DNA of 64,000 nt from Rhodococcus sp. 06-462-5. Lineage in GTDB: Bacteria; Actinomycetota; Actinomycetes; Mycobacteriales; Mycobacteriaceae. This document shows, one piece after another, positions 32,830 to 41,027 of this stretch. The first letter of the stretch is position 1. The number at the start of each line of letters is the position of its first letter. The notes below the pieces were generated by a model, which was given only the letters and a program-made list of their open reading frames with translations, did not search any database and was not told the DNA's origin. The stretch is taken from assembly GCF_002258315.1 (NCBI RefSeq), contig NZ_NOYD01000046.1, positions 11,638-75,637 on the forward strand, read 5' to 3'. A program made the position numbers and the translations under genes.

Positions 32830-33754
32830 ACGCGTGCCTGCACCCGAACAGTGGGGCGGCTGCGCTGCGGTTGCCCGGGAGCGAGACGAGTCACTTCGCG
32901 GCACGGCAGCACGGGCCGACGGCTGGGTGCTGATCGAACATCGAGGCCCCTGGGGCCGCGAACCGTGGGGCTCGGACGGGCCGTTGGGTCGAATCGGCGT
33001 CGAACTTTCGCGGCGCTGCAAAGCCGTCGGCGTGCGTCCCCAACTGGTGCGAGAAACTCACGGCAGGCGTGAAACCACCGATACGCGACGAGTGTTTCTC
33101 GTTCACTCGGGTCGCCGCGGCCCATGGCTGGAGCAATACACGATCGATACCGTCGAACAGGTACTCGATCTGCCACTGGAAGCCGCAGCGGCCGATACCC
33201 CGCCCGGCCTGGGGATAGGTGTAGACCAGCCGCTGTACCTGGTGTGCACGCACGGGAAGAAGGATCCGTGCTGCGCGGTGTTCGGCCGGCCGGTCGCAGC
33301 CGCCCTGAGTCGGCCCGGGGGACGGGTATGGGAATCGACGCACCTCGGCGGGGACCGGTTCGCAGCCGGAATGGTGGCACTGCCGGAGGGCAGCTACTAC
33401 GGCAACCTCACGCCGGCGAATGCTCAGGCAGTGGTGGACCGCCACGATCGCGGCCAGCTGTCGCTGCAGAACTACCGCGGCCGGTGCACGGACGACACGG
33501 CAGGTCAGATCGCCGAACACGCAGTGCGCACCGAGTACGGCATGACCGGAATCAACGATGTACGTCCGACCGCGGCAACATCCTCGGACGGCGGGAAGGA
33601 CGTCGTCGTCGTGACGCCGACGGGCTCGACGCACGTGCACGTCGCTCCGAGCCCCGAGGCCCCGCGCAGAACGACCTGCCGCTCCGAGGCCTTCGCGACG
33701 CCCGACCACGGAATCGCCTCGATCCGGCCGATCCCAGCAGCCGACCGGGCCTGA
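32822..33754 (+). CDS. Sucrase/ferredoxin-like (thioredoxin-like [2Fe-2S]) protein, probable ferric-siderophore reductase
   Basis: The protein has about 310 residues from GTG 32822; GTG 32834 is an alternative. It belongs to the sucrase/ferredoxin-like (Apd1-type, thioredoxin-like ferredoxin) family. The cluster Cys pair is Cys142/Cys151 (CTHGKKDPCC, a C-x8-C spacing) and the ligand His174 lies in HLGGDRF. In this family a second His often stands where Asp178 is. The start overlaps the siderophore-binding gene by 8 bp, so the two are coupled. A cytosolic reductase releasing iron from imported siderophore is the inferred role. Confidence 0.8.
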   Translation: MGRRVPAPEQWGGCAAVARERDESLRGTAARADGWVLIEHRGPWGREPWGSDGPLGRIGVELSRRCKAVGVRPQLVRETHGRRETTDTRRVFLVHSGRRGPWLEQYTIDTVEQVLDLPLEAAAADTPPGLGIGVDQPLYLVCTHGKKDPCCAVFGRPVAAALSRPGGRVWESTHLGGDRFAAGMVALPEGSYYGNLTPANAQAVVDRHDRGQLSLQNYRGRCTDDTAGQIAEHAVRTEYGMTGINDVRPTAATSSDGGKDVVVVTPTGSTHVHVAPSPEAPRRTTCRSEAFATPDHGIASIRPIPAADRA

Positions 33755-33764
33755 CTCTTCGAAC

Positions 33765-33801
33765 GAGACAGGGCCACCGCATACGTTGCGGTGGCCCTGT
33801 C
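33765..33801. terminator. Bidirectional terminator hairpin between ferredoxin-like gene and sodA
   Basis: A perfect 16-bp stem, AGACAGGGCCACCGCA with its complement (arms 33765-33780 and 33786-33801, 5-nt loop), lies between convergent genes. There is no strong U tract, but stem strength and position fit a terminator for both. Confidence 0.75.
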
Positions 33802-33833
33802 TACGACTGCTCGACTGTCGGCAATCTCCTCGA

Positions 33834-34457
33834 TTACGGGAAGATCAGACCCGGGGTCTTCGACGTCGCGGCCTCGAAACGAGCCTGGACGTCGGCCCAG
33901 TTGACGACGTTCCAGAACGCCTTCACGTAGTCGGCCTTGACGTTCTTGTACTGCAGGTAGAAGGCGTGCTCCCACATGTCGACCTGGAGCAGCGGGATGA
34001 TACCGAGCGGCACGTTGGCCTGCTGATCGTAGAGCTGGAAGGTGAGCAGCTTCTTGCCCAGCGAGTCGTAGCCCAGCACTGCCCAGCCGGAGCCCTGCAG
34101 GCCGTTGGCGGCAGCGGTGAACTGCGCGCGGAACTTGTCGAACGAACCGAACTGGTCGTCGATTGCGGCAGCGAGCTCACCCTCGGGCTTGTCGCCACCG
34201 TTGGGCGAGAGGTTCTTCCACCAGATGGAGTGGTTGACGTGGCCACCGAGGTGGAACGCGAGGTTCTTCTCCAGCAGAAAAATGGCTGCATGATCTTCGT
34301 TGTCACGCGCTGCGGCGAGCTTTTCGACCGCGGTGTTCGCGCCTGCGACGTAGGTGGCGTGGTGCTTGGAATGGTGAAGCTCGTTGATCTCGCCCGAGAT
34401 GTGCGGCTCGAGGGCGGAGTAATCGAAATCAAGGTCGGGCAAGGTGTACTCGGACAC
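33834..34457 (-). CDS. sodA: Superoxide dismutase (Mn/Fe family)
   Basis: The protein has 207 residues from GTG 34457, with AGGGA upstream. Metal ligands His28, His76, Asp160 and His164 ([13 protein letters not shown]) are at the same numbers as in mycobacterial SodA. Residue 145 is Gln ([11 protein letters not shown]). M. tuberculosis Fe-SOD has His there and Mn-SODs usually have Gln, so this is probably a Mn enzyme. No signal peptide is present; mycobacterial SodA reaches the outside without one. The gene lies in the same neighbourhood as in M. tuberculosis (sodA near glpQ1/bfrB). Confidence 0.96.
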   Translation of the reverse strand: MSEYTLPDLDFDYSALEPHISGEINELHHSKHHATYVAGANTAVEKLAAARDNEDHAAIFLLEKNLAFHLGGHVNHSIWWKNLSPNGGDKPEGELAAAIDDQFGSFDKFRAQFTAAANGLQGSGWAVLGYDSLGKKLLTFQLYDQQANVPLGIIPLLQVDMWEHAFYLQYKNVKADYVKAFWNVVNWADVQARFEAATSKTPGLIFP

Positions 34458-34717
34458 GTGGTTCCCTTCTCTAACGACGCCGTACCCATCGTGTGATGCG
34501 GGCACGTTCGTCCTACTGCGGATCTTTCGTAGGGTTCAACCCAATCTCATTCCTACCCCCAGTGCAACAGTTGTAACCGAGATGCTTTTCTCGGAATAAA
34601 TTCGTGTGAACGAGACAGTCGAATTGTTCGGCTGTGAATCCGCTCCGAATATCACGAAACAGTTGCGGAGCAGCTGCGGATTGGTCCAATAGATGAACGG
34701 AACCTAAACTCGCGGGT

Positions 34718-35857
34718 GTGAACGGGGACCGGCCGAGCCAGAACACGGTCGACGACTCCGCCGCCACACAGCCCGTCGACGCGCCCCGAGTCCAGATGAA
34801 CGGCGCCGACCTCCTCCGTGTCATAGCCGTCCTCGCAGTGTTGTACTCGCACATCTCGTTCTATCTGCTCGACGACATCGGCGGCGGCTGGTGGATGATC
34901 GACGTCGTCGACACCGTTCTGATCCAGGACGCCGGCCTCAACATGCACCTGTCCTTCGTCGGCGTCAGCATCTTCATGCTGCTCACCGGCCTGCTGATCA
35001 CCCGATCCGCCATGCGGCAATCGCGTCGGGACTTCATGGTCGCGCGCCTCGCCCGCCTCGTACCGGCCCTGTGGTTCGCCGTCGCGATGGCCGTCATCCT
35101 CGTCAAGCTCGGCCTCAACGGAATGTTCAGCGGCCAACCCGGCATCACCAACGGCGAGGCGTTTCTCAGCTTCTTCCTCGGCGGCTTCTTCCTCCGACCC
35201 GAGGTCGCCGTCCTCGGTGTCACCTGGACCCTCGTCGTGCAGATCGCGTTCTACCTCTACTGCATCTCCATGCGCGGAACACTGCGCACCAGGCCCATCG
35301 CGGTGCCACTGGTCGGCGCAGCACTGTGCGTCCTGGTGATCGTCTACAACCTCTACCTACCGCAGCCCTACACGATTCCGTTCCTGACCAAGGTCGCAGG
35401 AGTGCTCCCGACCCTGTTCCTCGGCCAGATCATCTACCTCGGATGGGCACGACTGATCACCTGGCGATGGGTCGTCGTCGGCGTCATCGCGCAGATCGAA
35501 GTGATCCGACTCGCCATCGAAGTCCACACCTTCTGGATGGGCGACACCTACCTCTGGACCCTGCTGGTCGTCACCGGCACCGTCCTGATCCTCGCCCGAT
35601 ACGACGGACCCATCACCCGCTGGCCCGTCATCCGATGGATCGGCACCCGCAGCTACGCGATCTACCTGATCCACACCCTCGTGCTCTACCGCATCTACGC
35701 AACCGTCGAACCGCACCTGGGCCCCAGCGCAGCAGTCCTGGCATTCCTGGCCGGCACCGCCGCACTCGCCGAAATCATGTACCGCTGGATCGAACTGCCG
35801 GCTGCACGACACATCAGCGCGCACTACGCACGCCTACGCGCCCGATCCGCCGCCTGA
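34718..35857 (+). CDS. Acyltransferase-3 (OafA-like) integral membrane acyltransferase
   Basis: The protein has 379 residues from GTG 34718, with ten or so membrane helices. Acyltransferase-3 motifs are RVIAVLAVLYSHIS with the catalytic His45, an R-rich loop (FMVARLARLVPALWF), and the C-terminal RSYAIYLIHTLVLYR. Members transfer acetyl or other acyl groups to exported sugars, glycopeptides or cell-wall glycans. The target is unknown. A short repeat pair separates its end from the convergent LLM oxidoreductase gene. The 260-bp stretch upstream (34458-34717) holds AT-richer promoter DNA and no gene. Confidence 0.88.
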   Translation: MNGDRPSQNTVDDSAATQPVDAPRVQMNGADLLRVIAVLAVLYSHISFYLLDDIGGGWWMIDVVDTVLIQDAGLNMHLSFVGVSIFMLLTGLLITRSAMRQSRRDFMVARLARLVPALWFAVAMAVILVKLGLNGMFSGQPGITNGEAFLSFFLGGFFLRPEVAVLGVTWTLVVQIAFYLYCISMRGTLRTRPIAVPLVGAALCVLVIVYNLYLPQPYTIPFLTKVAGVLPTLFLGQIIYLGWARLITWRWVVVGVIAQIEVIRLAIEVHTFWMGDTYLWTLLVVTGTVLILARYDGPITRWPVIRWIGTRSYAIYLIHTLVLYRIYATVEPHLGPSAAVLAFLAGTAALAEIMYRWIELPAARHISAHYARLRARSAA

Positions 35858-35876
35858 CCGAGGCCCCCATGGGTAC

Positions 35877-35929
35877 TCAATGTGACGTTCAGTGGACTTT
35901 TGGGCAGTCAATGTCACGTTGAGTGGACT
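35877..35929. repeat. Short intergenic direct repeat, family 2 (two 22-bp units)
   Basis: TCAATGTGACGTTCAGTGGACT (35877-35898) recurs as the near-identical unit at 35908-35929 with period 31 (20 of 22 bases equal). The two differences, at unit positions 8 and 14, are a G/C and a C/G swap. Each unit starts with a TCAATGT/ACGTTGA dyad. It lies between convergent gene ends. Confidence 0.65.
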
Positions 35930-35952
35930 CGGCGGGCGTGATTCGTTGGGGG

Positions 35953-36888
35953 TCAGAGCTGCGGGAGAACCTCGGATGCGACGAGTTCGAGGTGATCGAG
36001 ATCGGTGAGGTCCATGGTCTGCAGGTACACGCGGGTCGCGCCGATGGCTCCGAAGCTGCCGATCTTGTCGACGAGTTCGGCGGGGCTTCCTGCGGCACCG
36101 TTCTCGCGTAGTTCGGATACCTCGCGGCCGATGGCGGCGGCGCGTCGTGCGATTTCTTCTTCGGTGCGGCCGCAGCAGAGGACGAGGGCGTTGGAGTAGA
36201 CGAGGGAGTCGGGGTCGCGGTCGGCGGTTGTGCAGGCTGCGCGGACGCGACCGAACTGGGTCTCGGTGTCGGCCAGCGAGGCGAAGGGGATGTTGAATTC
36301 GTCGGCGTATTTCGCGGCGAGTGCCGGGGTGCGCTTCTTGCCTCCGCCGCCGATGACGATGGGCGGGTGGGGTGTCTGCACCGGCTTGGGCAGCGCAGGG
36401 GAGTCGGTGACGGGGTAGTGCGTGCCTGCGTGCGAGAAGGTCTCGCCGACGGGCGTGTTCCACAGTCCGGTGACGACGGCCAGTTGCTCTTCGAGTCGGT
36501 CGAAGCGTTCGCCGAGCGGCGGGAACGGAATGCCGTACGCCTTGTGCTCGTCCTCGAACCAGCCGGCTCCGAGGCCGAGGTCCACTCGACCACCGCTCAT
36601 GGCGTCGACCTGGGCGACGCTGATGGCCAGCGGCCCCGGGTAGCGGAACGTCGCGGAGGTGACGAGGGTGCCGAGCCGAATGGTCGAGGTCTCGCGGGCC
36701 AGCCCGGCCAGGGTGATCCAGGCGTCGGTGGGGCCGGGGCCGCCGTCGCCGCTCATCGCGAGGTAATGGTCGGACCGGAAGAATGCGCCGTAGCCGAACT
36801 CTTCAGCAGCTTTTGCGACGCGTAGCAGTTCGTCGTACGTGGCGCCCTGTTGCGGTTCGGTGAAGACACGCAGCTCTATGGAAGTCAT
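35953..36888 (-). CDS. LLM class F420-dependent oxidoreductase
   Basis: The protein has 311 residues with the luciferase-like monooxygenase TIM barrel. Typical stretches are EEFGYGAFFRSDHYL, GTLVTSATFRYPGPLAISVAQVD, GGRVDLGLGAGWFEDEHKAYG and PPIVIGGGGKKRTP. The F420-binding subclass (actinobacterial TIGR03560-like) fits the overall length and motifs better than FMN enzymes. The substrate is unknown. The gene is convergent with the acyltransferase, and the DnaA-box cluster lies upstream of its start. Confidence 0.88.
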   Translation of the reverse strand: MTSIELRVFTEPQQGATYDELLRVAKAAEEFGYGAFFRSDHYLAMSGDGGPGPTDAWITLAGLARETSTIRLGTLVTSATFRYPGPLAISVAQVDAMSGGRVDLGLGAGWFEDEHKAYGIPFPPLGERFDRLEEQLAVVTGLWNTPVGETFSHAGTHYPVTDSPALPKPVQTPHPPIVIGGGGKKRTPALAAKYADEFNIPFASLADTETQFGRVRAACTTADRDPDSLVYSNALVLCCGRTEEEIARRAAAIGREVSELRENGAAGSPAELVDKIGSFGAIGATRVYLQTMDLTDLDHLELVASEVLPQL

Positions 36889-36949
36889 GTTCGCCAGCCT
36901 AAACAGCGGATTATCGGGACCGCAGACGACGGCTGTGTCAAATCACCAT

Positions 36950-37068
36950 CGATCCACAGCCCGAGTTGGTATTCGGTACACCGCGAGACCGGCTCGAAGC
37001 TTTGACCTGTGGATAGAAACCGGCACGGGCCCCGATTCTGTGGATCGATCTGTGGATACTGTGGATAA
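36950..37068. promoter_or_regulatory. Cluster of five DnaA-box-like 9-mers
   Basis: Four direct copies of TGTGGATNN lie at 37008 (TGTGGATAG), 37039 (TGTGGATCG), 37051 (TGTGGATAC) and 37060 (TGTGGATAA, the perfect consensus). One inverted copy, CGATCCACA, lies at 36950-36958. They fill the intergenic region between the LLM gene and the rhodanese gene. No dnaA, dnaN or other origin gene is near. A DnaA-titration (datA-like) or DnaA-regulated promoter site is inferred. Confidence 0.6.
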
Positions 37069-37165
37069 CTTGTGTGACTGCAGTGACGTAGGTCATAGCG
37101 CGACGGCGCTTCGGTCGCGAGGACACGGGTGGCAGGCCCGCGCGGACGCGTGACAAGATCGAGGT

Positions 37166-37513
37166 GTGTCTCATCCCGAGCAGTCGCCTGCCGTCACCGT
37201 CGATCGTCTCCCGGTGCCGTTCCCGTCGGCGGCCATCCTGCTCGACGTGCGCGAGGACGACGAGTGGCAGGCCGGACACGCACCCGACGCCGTTCACATC
37301 CCGATGGGCGACATCCCGTCCCGCGCCGGTGAGATCGACAATCAATCCGAGGTGTACGTCGTCTGCAAAGCCGGTGGTCGCTCGGCGCGCGTCGTCGAAT
37401 ACCTCAACCGCGTGGGTTACGACGCGATCAACGTCGACGGTGGCATGCTCGCCTGGCACGCCGCTGGTCGACCGATCCAACGCGACGACGCCCACGAAGC
37501 GAGAATCATCTAG
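37166..37513 (+). CDS. Rhodanese-like domain protein
   Basis: The protein has 115 residues and a single rhodanese domain: LLDVREDDEWQAGHAPDAVHIP, then the active-site loop VVCKAGGRSARV with the persulfide-forming Cys, and NVDGGMLAW near the end. It is of the stand-alone GlpE/PspE size, so sulfur-carrier or sulfurtransferase activity is expected. It is immediately followed by the DUF4328 gene (the next codon starts at 37514), so the two are one operon leading into the GDPD gene. Confidence 0.92.
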   Translation: MSHPEQSPAVTVDRLPVPFPSAAILLDVREDDEWQAGHAPDAVHIPMGDIPSRAGEIDNQSEVYVVCKAGGRSARVVEYLNRVGYDAINVDGGMLAWHAAGRPIQRDDAHEARII

Positions 37514-38578
37514 ATGTCGGCACCGCAGGGACGCGCTCAGGCGTTCCAGGTCTGTGCCCGCTGCAGCACCCGCTGGGCTGTGGGCGCACGGCCGGGTACC
37601 TGGTGTCCCCGCTGCCACGGCGTCCTGCTCTCGCCGGTGTCCAGCAGGGCGCCCGCGCAAGGTGCCCGCAACTTCCGATGGGTAGCCCGCCCGGCGACCT
37701 CGTCGAGTAGTGCCGAGCGTCGCGGCCGATCGACATCGCCGACCCCGACACCGCACTACACCTCGACGCCTACCTGGGGTCTGCGCGACATCCCCCGCGA
37801 TCCCGAGGCCGATCGCCGCGTCGGTCGCGTCGAGCGGTACGCCGCACACGCTCAGAACCTGGTCCTCGTCACCGCGATGTTGCTCGGGCTCGCCGCGGTC
37901 GCCGAAGTGTTCCGGTACGGCATCCTGCTGCACAACCGCGTGCGCCTGATTTCGCCGATCACCCTGGCCGTGTCCGACGCCTTGGTGTACTTCGCCCAGG
38001 TCGGGGCACTCGTCATCGGTCTGGCGGCGCTGATCACCTCGTCCTGCTGGCTGATCGACCAGCGCAGACGTACCTTCGCTGCCGCCGGCTCCACCGATCC
38101 GCGATCGGTACGCACGATGTTGCTGTTGTCGATGCTGCCGCTGGTTCGCATCGTGATGCCAGGGGTCTACCTCACCGAGGTGGTCCGTCTTCGGGGCGGG
38201 GCCGATGCCGACGTGCACCGCGAACTGACACTGGTTCGCATCTGGTGGGCGCTCTGGGCAGCGAGCAACGCGCTGGTGATCGTCCAGCTGCTGTGGAACC
38301 TGCGCGATTCCCTCCAGGCCCGAGCCGACGGAGTTCTGCTGTCGGCGTTCGTGGCACTGGTGGCCGCGGTCTCGGCCGTGCTGACCCTGGCCGTGATGCG
38401 CCGACTCGAAGGCCGCACGCTGCGCGGCTCCGCCCTGTCGCGACCGACCCGCTGGGTGATCGCCACCGGCACCGAACAGAAGCCGAAGCAACAGCCCGAA
38501 GCCGAGAAGGCCGAGATCGAGAAGGCCGACACCGACCGGTCCGAAGAGAAGCAGCCCGAGGCGGTGACGGCGTCGTGA
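37514..38578 (+). CDS. DUF4328 membrane protein with N-terminal zinc ribbon
   Basis: The protein has 354 residues. A CxxC...CxxC zinc-ribbon-like N-terminus (CARCSTRW, then WCPRCHG) is followed by a Ser/Pro-rich linker. The DUF4328 membrane domain has about six helices, and the tail is charged and Lys/Glu-rich (KAEIEKADTDRSEEKQ). In M. tuberculosis the corresponding gene Rv3843c also neighbours glpQ1. Its stop overlaps the GDPD start, so both are coupled. Function is unknown. Confidence 0.8.
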   Translation: MSAPQGRAQAFQVCARCSTRWAVGARPGTWCPRCHGVLLSPVSSRAPAQGARNFRWVARPATSSSSAERRGRSTSPTPTPHYTSTPTWGLRDIPRDPEADRRVGRVERYAAHAQNLVLVTAMLLGLAAVAEVFRYGILLHNRVRLISPITLAVSDALVYFAQVGALVIGLAALITSSCWLIDQRRRTFAAAGSTDPRSVRTMLLLSMLPLVRIVMPGVYLTEVVRLRGGADADVHRELTLVRIWWALWAASNALVIVQLLWNLRDSLQARADGVLLSAFVALVAAVSAVLTLAVMRRLEGRTLRGSALSRPTRWVIATGTEQKPKQQPEAEKAEIEKADTDRSEEKQPEAVTAS

Positions 38579-39348
38579 GTCCCGATCGGCGTGGGCCACT
38601 GGTCGTCGCGCATCGAGGTGCGTCGGCGGCCAAGAAGGAACACACTCTCGCCGCCTACGACCTCGCGCTGCGCGAGGGAGCGGACGGCGTCGAATGCGAC
38701 GTGCGGCTCACCAAGGACGGGCACATCGTGTGCGTGCACGATCGCCGCGTCGATCGAACCTCGAACGGCACCGGCATCGTCAGCGAGATGGACTTCGCCG
38801 ATCTCGCCCGACTGAACTACGGCGACGCCGACGAACCCGCCGAACTCCTGACCTTGCACGACCTCGTCTCGCTGGTCCTCGACTGGACCAGCAAGCCGGT
38901 CAAACTCTTCATCGAAACCAAGCATCCCGTGCGGTACGGCTCGCTGATCGAGAGCAAGGTTCTCGCCGAGCTGCACACGTTCGGCATCGGTGCGCCCGCA
39001 TCGGCCGACCACTCGCGCGCGGTCATCATGTCGTTCGCGCCGTCGGCCGTCTGGCGCGTACGGCGGTCTGCTCCGATGCTGCCGACAGTGCTCCTCGGCG
39101 ACAGCTCGCACTACTTAGGCGGGGGAGCGGCGACGACCGTCGGGGCCACCGCCGTCGGTCCGTCGATACGCGCGCTGCGCGAGCACCCTGGCCTCATCGA
39201 CCGCGCAGCAGCGTCCGGCCGGGCCAGCTACGTGTGGACCGTCGACGAGAAAGAGGACGTGGACCTGTGCCGCGAGCTCGGCGTCGGGTGGATCGCCACC
39301 AACCATCCCGGTCGAACGCGAGCCTGGCTCGAATCGAAGAACGTGTAG
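38575..39348 (+). CDS. glpQ: Glycerophosphodiester phosphodiesterase
   Basis: The protein has 257 residues from GTG 38575, overlapping the upstream stop as GTGA. The GDPD TIM barrel has all expected residues: AHRGASAAKKEHTLAAY (His general acid/base), EGADGVECDVRLTKDG (metal-binding Glu/Asp), VHDRRVDRTSNGTG (second catalytic His) and LFIETKHP. It hydrolyses glycerophosphodiesters to glycerol-3-phosphate and an alcohol. No signal peptide is seen, so it is a cytosolic type. This is the counterpart of M. tuberculosis GlpQ1 (Rv3842c) by sequence and neighbours. Confidence 0.92.
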   Translation: MSPDRRGPLVVAHRGASAAKKEHTLAAYDLALREGADGVECDVRLTKDGHIVCVHDRRVDRTSNGTGIVSEMDFADLARLNYGDADEPAELLTLHDLVSLVLDWTSKPVKLFIETKHPVRYGSLIESKVLAELHTFGIGAPASADHSRAVIMSFAPSAVWRVRRSAPMLPTVLLGDSSHYLGGGAATTVGATAVGPSIRALREHPGLIDRAAASGRASYVWTVDEKEDVDLCRELGVGWIATNHPGRTRAWLESKNV

Positions 39349-39358
39349 GTTTTCGGGC

Positions 39359-40270
39359 GTGGGTAAGAGCAAAAGAAACAGTGGACCGAAGCAGGACAGC
39401 AACCGCGCAGCGAAGCTGGCGCAGCGAGAAGCAGAACGCGCGAGCATCGAATCGGCGTCGACTCGCCCGTTCGAAGGCCTTGCTGCCGAATGCGACCTCG
39501 TAGCGCTGCGTGAGTTCGTCCCGTCGGCGACGGCAACCGCGCCGATCACTGTGGACGGTCGCACCATCACGCTGGCAACGGTGCTGCCCGGTGCCGTCGC
39601 GGCACTGGTGCGCGAAGACGCGGATAGCGTCGAGGGATTCGTCGGCCTTCAGGTGCAGAACCAGTCGAAAGACGTTGCAGCAGATATCAGTAGCGCGCTC
39701 GGATGGGCGTCCACCGCTTCCGCGGGCGAGTCGCTCGAAGCCGCGAAGGTCAGCGACAGCACCCCCGCGTTGACCGAGGTGCTCGACGCGTCCGCGCTGC
39801 TCGAGATCACCGTCCATCAGGACTTCAACTGGTGGATTCCCGAAAATACAACTCCCGCAGCCGATGTGACTGCCACCGTGGAGCGCGCGAACCAGGCGAT
39901 CATGCCCTCGGCGCGGATCGAGGCCGACGGCGTCGTCGCGGCGTGGTGGGTGGATGCAGGCGACAAGGCGCACATCCGGTGGGTCCGTCCGGAGAGCGAG
40001 GACGACGTGATGCTCGCCCTCGCGCGGCTGCACGCCGCGGGTGATCTCAACTTGGGTGAGGGCTCGCGCTACGCCGGTTCGTTCCGCACACATGGGCTGC
40101 TGGTGCCGGTGTTCGATCTCGATCCCGAGATGCACCCAACCGAATGGGCAGCGCCCACAAAAGAATTCGGTGAGAAGCTGGCCGAGGCACTGGCTGTCGA
40201 CGCTCCGCTCACGGCGGCGCAGCTGCGTTCGCGCGACGGCCTACGCGGACGCCAGGTCACTCTGCGCTAG
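39359..40270 (+). CDS. DUF5926 family protein
   Basis: The protein has 303 residues from GTG 39359. A basic, Lys/Arg-rich N-terminus (GKSKRNSGPKQDSNRAAKLA) precedes a mixed alpha/beta cytosolic body containing VHQDFNWWIPE and RYAGSFRTHGLLVPVFDLD. This matches the actinobacterial DUF5926 family of unknown function. It is 10 bp after the GDPD gene and probably ends that operon, since a very strong hairpin follows. Confidence 0.78.
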   Translation: MGKSKRNSGPKQDSNRAAKLAQREAERASIESASTRPFEGLAAECDLVALREFVPSATATAPITVDGRTITLATVLPGAVAALVREDADSVEGFVGLQVQNQSKDVAADISSALGWASTASAGESLEAAKVSDSTPALTEVLDASALLEITVHQDFNWWIPENTTPAADVTATVERANQAIMPSARIEADGVVAAWWVDAGDKAHIRWVRPESEDDVMLALARLHAAGDLNLGEGSRYAGSFRTHGLLVPVFDLDPEMHPTEWAAPTKEFGEKLAEALAVDAPLTAAQLRSRDGLRGRQVTLR

Positions 40271-40278
40271 AACGCGAA

Positions 40279-40325
40279 ACGGGTGGCCGCGCGAACAAGG
40301 AATTCCTGTTCGAGCGGCCACCCGT
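40279..40325. terminator. Long bidirectional terminator hairpin
   Basis: ACGGGTGGCCGC (40279-40290) pairs with GCGGCCACCCGT (40314-40325). The inner part CGAAC-A-AGG / CCT-GTTCG extends the stem to an AATT loop with one A bulge. It separates the convergent DUF5926 and ferritin genes. Confidence 0.8.
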
Positions 40326-40361
40326 ATGAGCGAGCTGTTCGCCCTTCGGCTGCGGCGGGAT

Positions 40362-40916
40362 CTACAGCGATCCGCCGGCAACGGTGGGTGCGCCGGAATC
40401 GGCGACCACGCTGGTGTTCATCTCACGGGCAACGAACTGCTCGAGATCGAACAGGTTGTGGCCCGCGCGATCGGCGATGTTCAGCAGCGTCTTCATGCTG
40501 GCAACTTCCTCGACCTGCTCCTTGAGGAACCACTGCATGAACTGCTCGCCGAGGTAGTCGCCCTCTTCGCGTGCGGTGCTCGCCAGAGCGATGATCTGCT
40601 CGGTGACGGTCTCTTCCTGCGCCAGCGCCAAGGCGATGGCCTCACGCGGATCGGTGAAGACGGACTTCGACGCGTCGACGCCGGTCAGCTCGACCGTGAT
40701 GTCACGATCGAGGAAGTACTGCACGATCATCATCGCGTGGTTGCGCTCTTCGACCGACTGCGCGTAGAAGTGCTTCGCCAGCTGCGGCAGGTCGACATTC
40801 GCGAAGTACACCGCGGTGGCGATGTACTGCTGCGAGGCGTTGAACTCGTTGCGAATCTGGTCGCGAAGAAGTGCATGGAACTTGGTGTGGCTGGTTTCTT
40901 TGATGTCTACGCTCAT
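40362..40916 (-). CDS. bfrB: Ferritin (BfrB-like)
   Basis: The protein has 184 residues from ATG 40916. The four-helix ferritin fold carries ferroxidase-centre residues Glu24, Tyr31, Glu57 and His60 (EERNH), and Glu101. The C-terminal extension after FDLEQFVAREMN resembles mycobacterial BfrB, a 24-mer non-haem ferritin. It lies downstream of a second ferritin gene on the same strand with a 111-bp gap containing an IdeR-box-like sequence. Iron storage under IdeR activation is the likely role. Confidence 0.93.
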   Translation of the reverse strand: MSVDIKETSHTKFHALLRDQIRNEFNASQQYIATAVYFANVDLPQLAKHFYAQSVEERNHAMMIVQYFLDRDITVELTGVDASKSVFTDPREAIALALAQEETVTEQIIALASTAREEGDYLGEQFMQWFLKEQVEEVASMKTLLNIADRAGHNLFDLEQFVAREMNTSVVADSGAPTVAGGSL

Positions 40917-40967
40917 GACGAGGACGATATGCCTGGTCAGAGGCGTTGTCATCCAAGTCGAACCTTA

Positions 40968-40987
40968 TTGAGGCGAACGTAGCCTAA
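40968..40987 (-). promoter_or_regulatory. IdeR-box-like site upstream of bfrB
   Basis: On the minus strand, TTAGGCTACGTTCGCCTCAA matches the IdeR consensus TTAGGTTAGGCTAACCTAA at 13 of 19 positions and keeps the TTAGGC/GCCTnAA ends. It lies 51 bp upstream of the bfrB start, where activating IdeR sites occur in mycobacteria. The match is weak. Confidence 0.4.
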
Positions 40988-41027
40988 TACAGTGAATCCT
41001 AAATGTCCGCTCTGAGCAGGGCGCACG

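Noticed and set aside
36950..37068. DnaA-box cluster considered as the chromosomal origin
   Set aside because: No dnaA, dnaN, rpmH, gyrB or AT-rich unwinding element is present and the flanking genes are metabolic.
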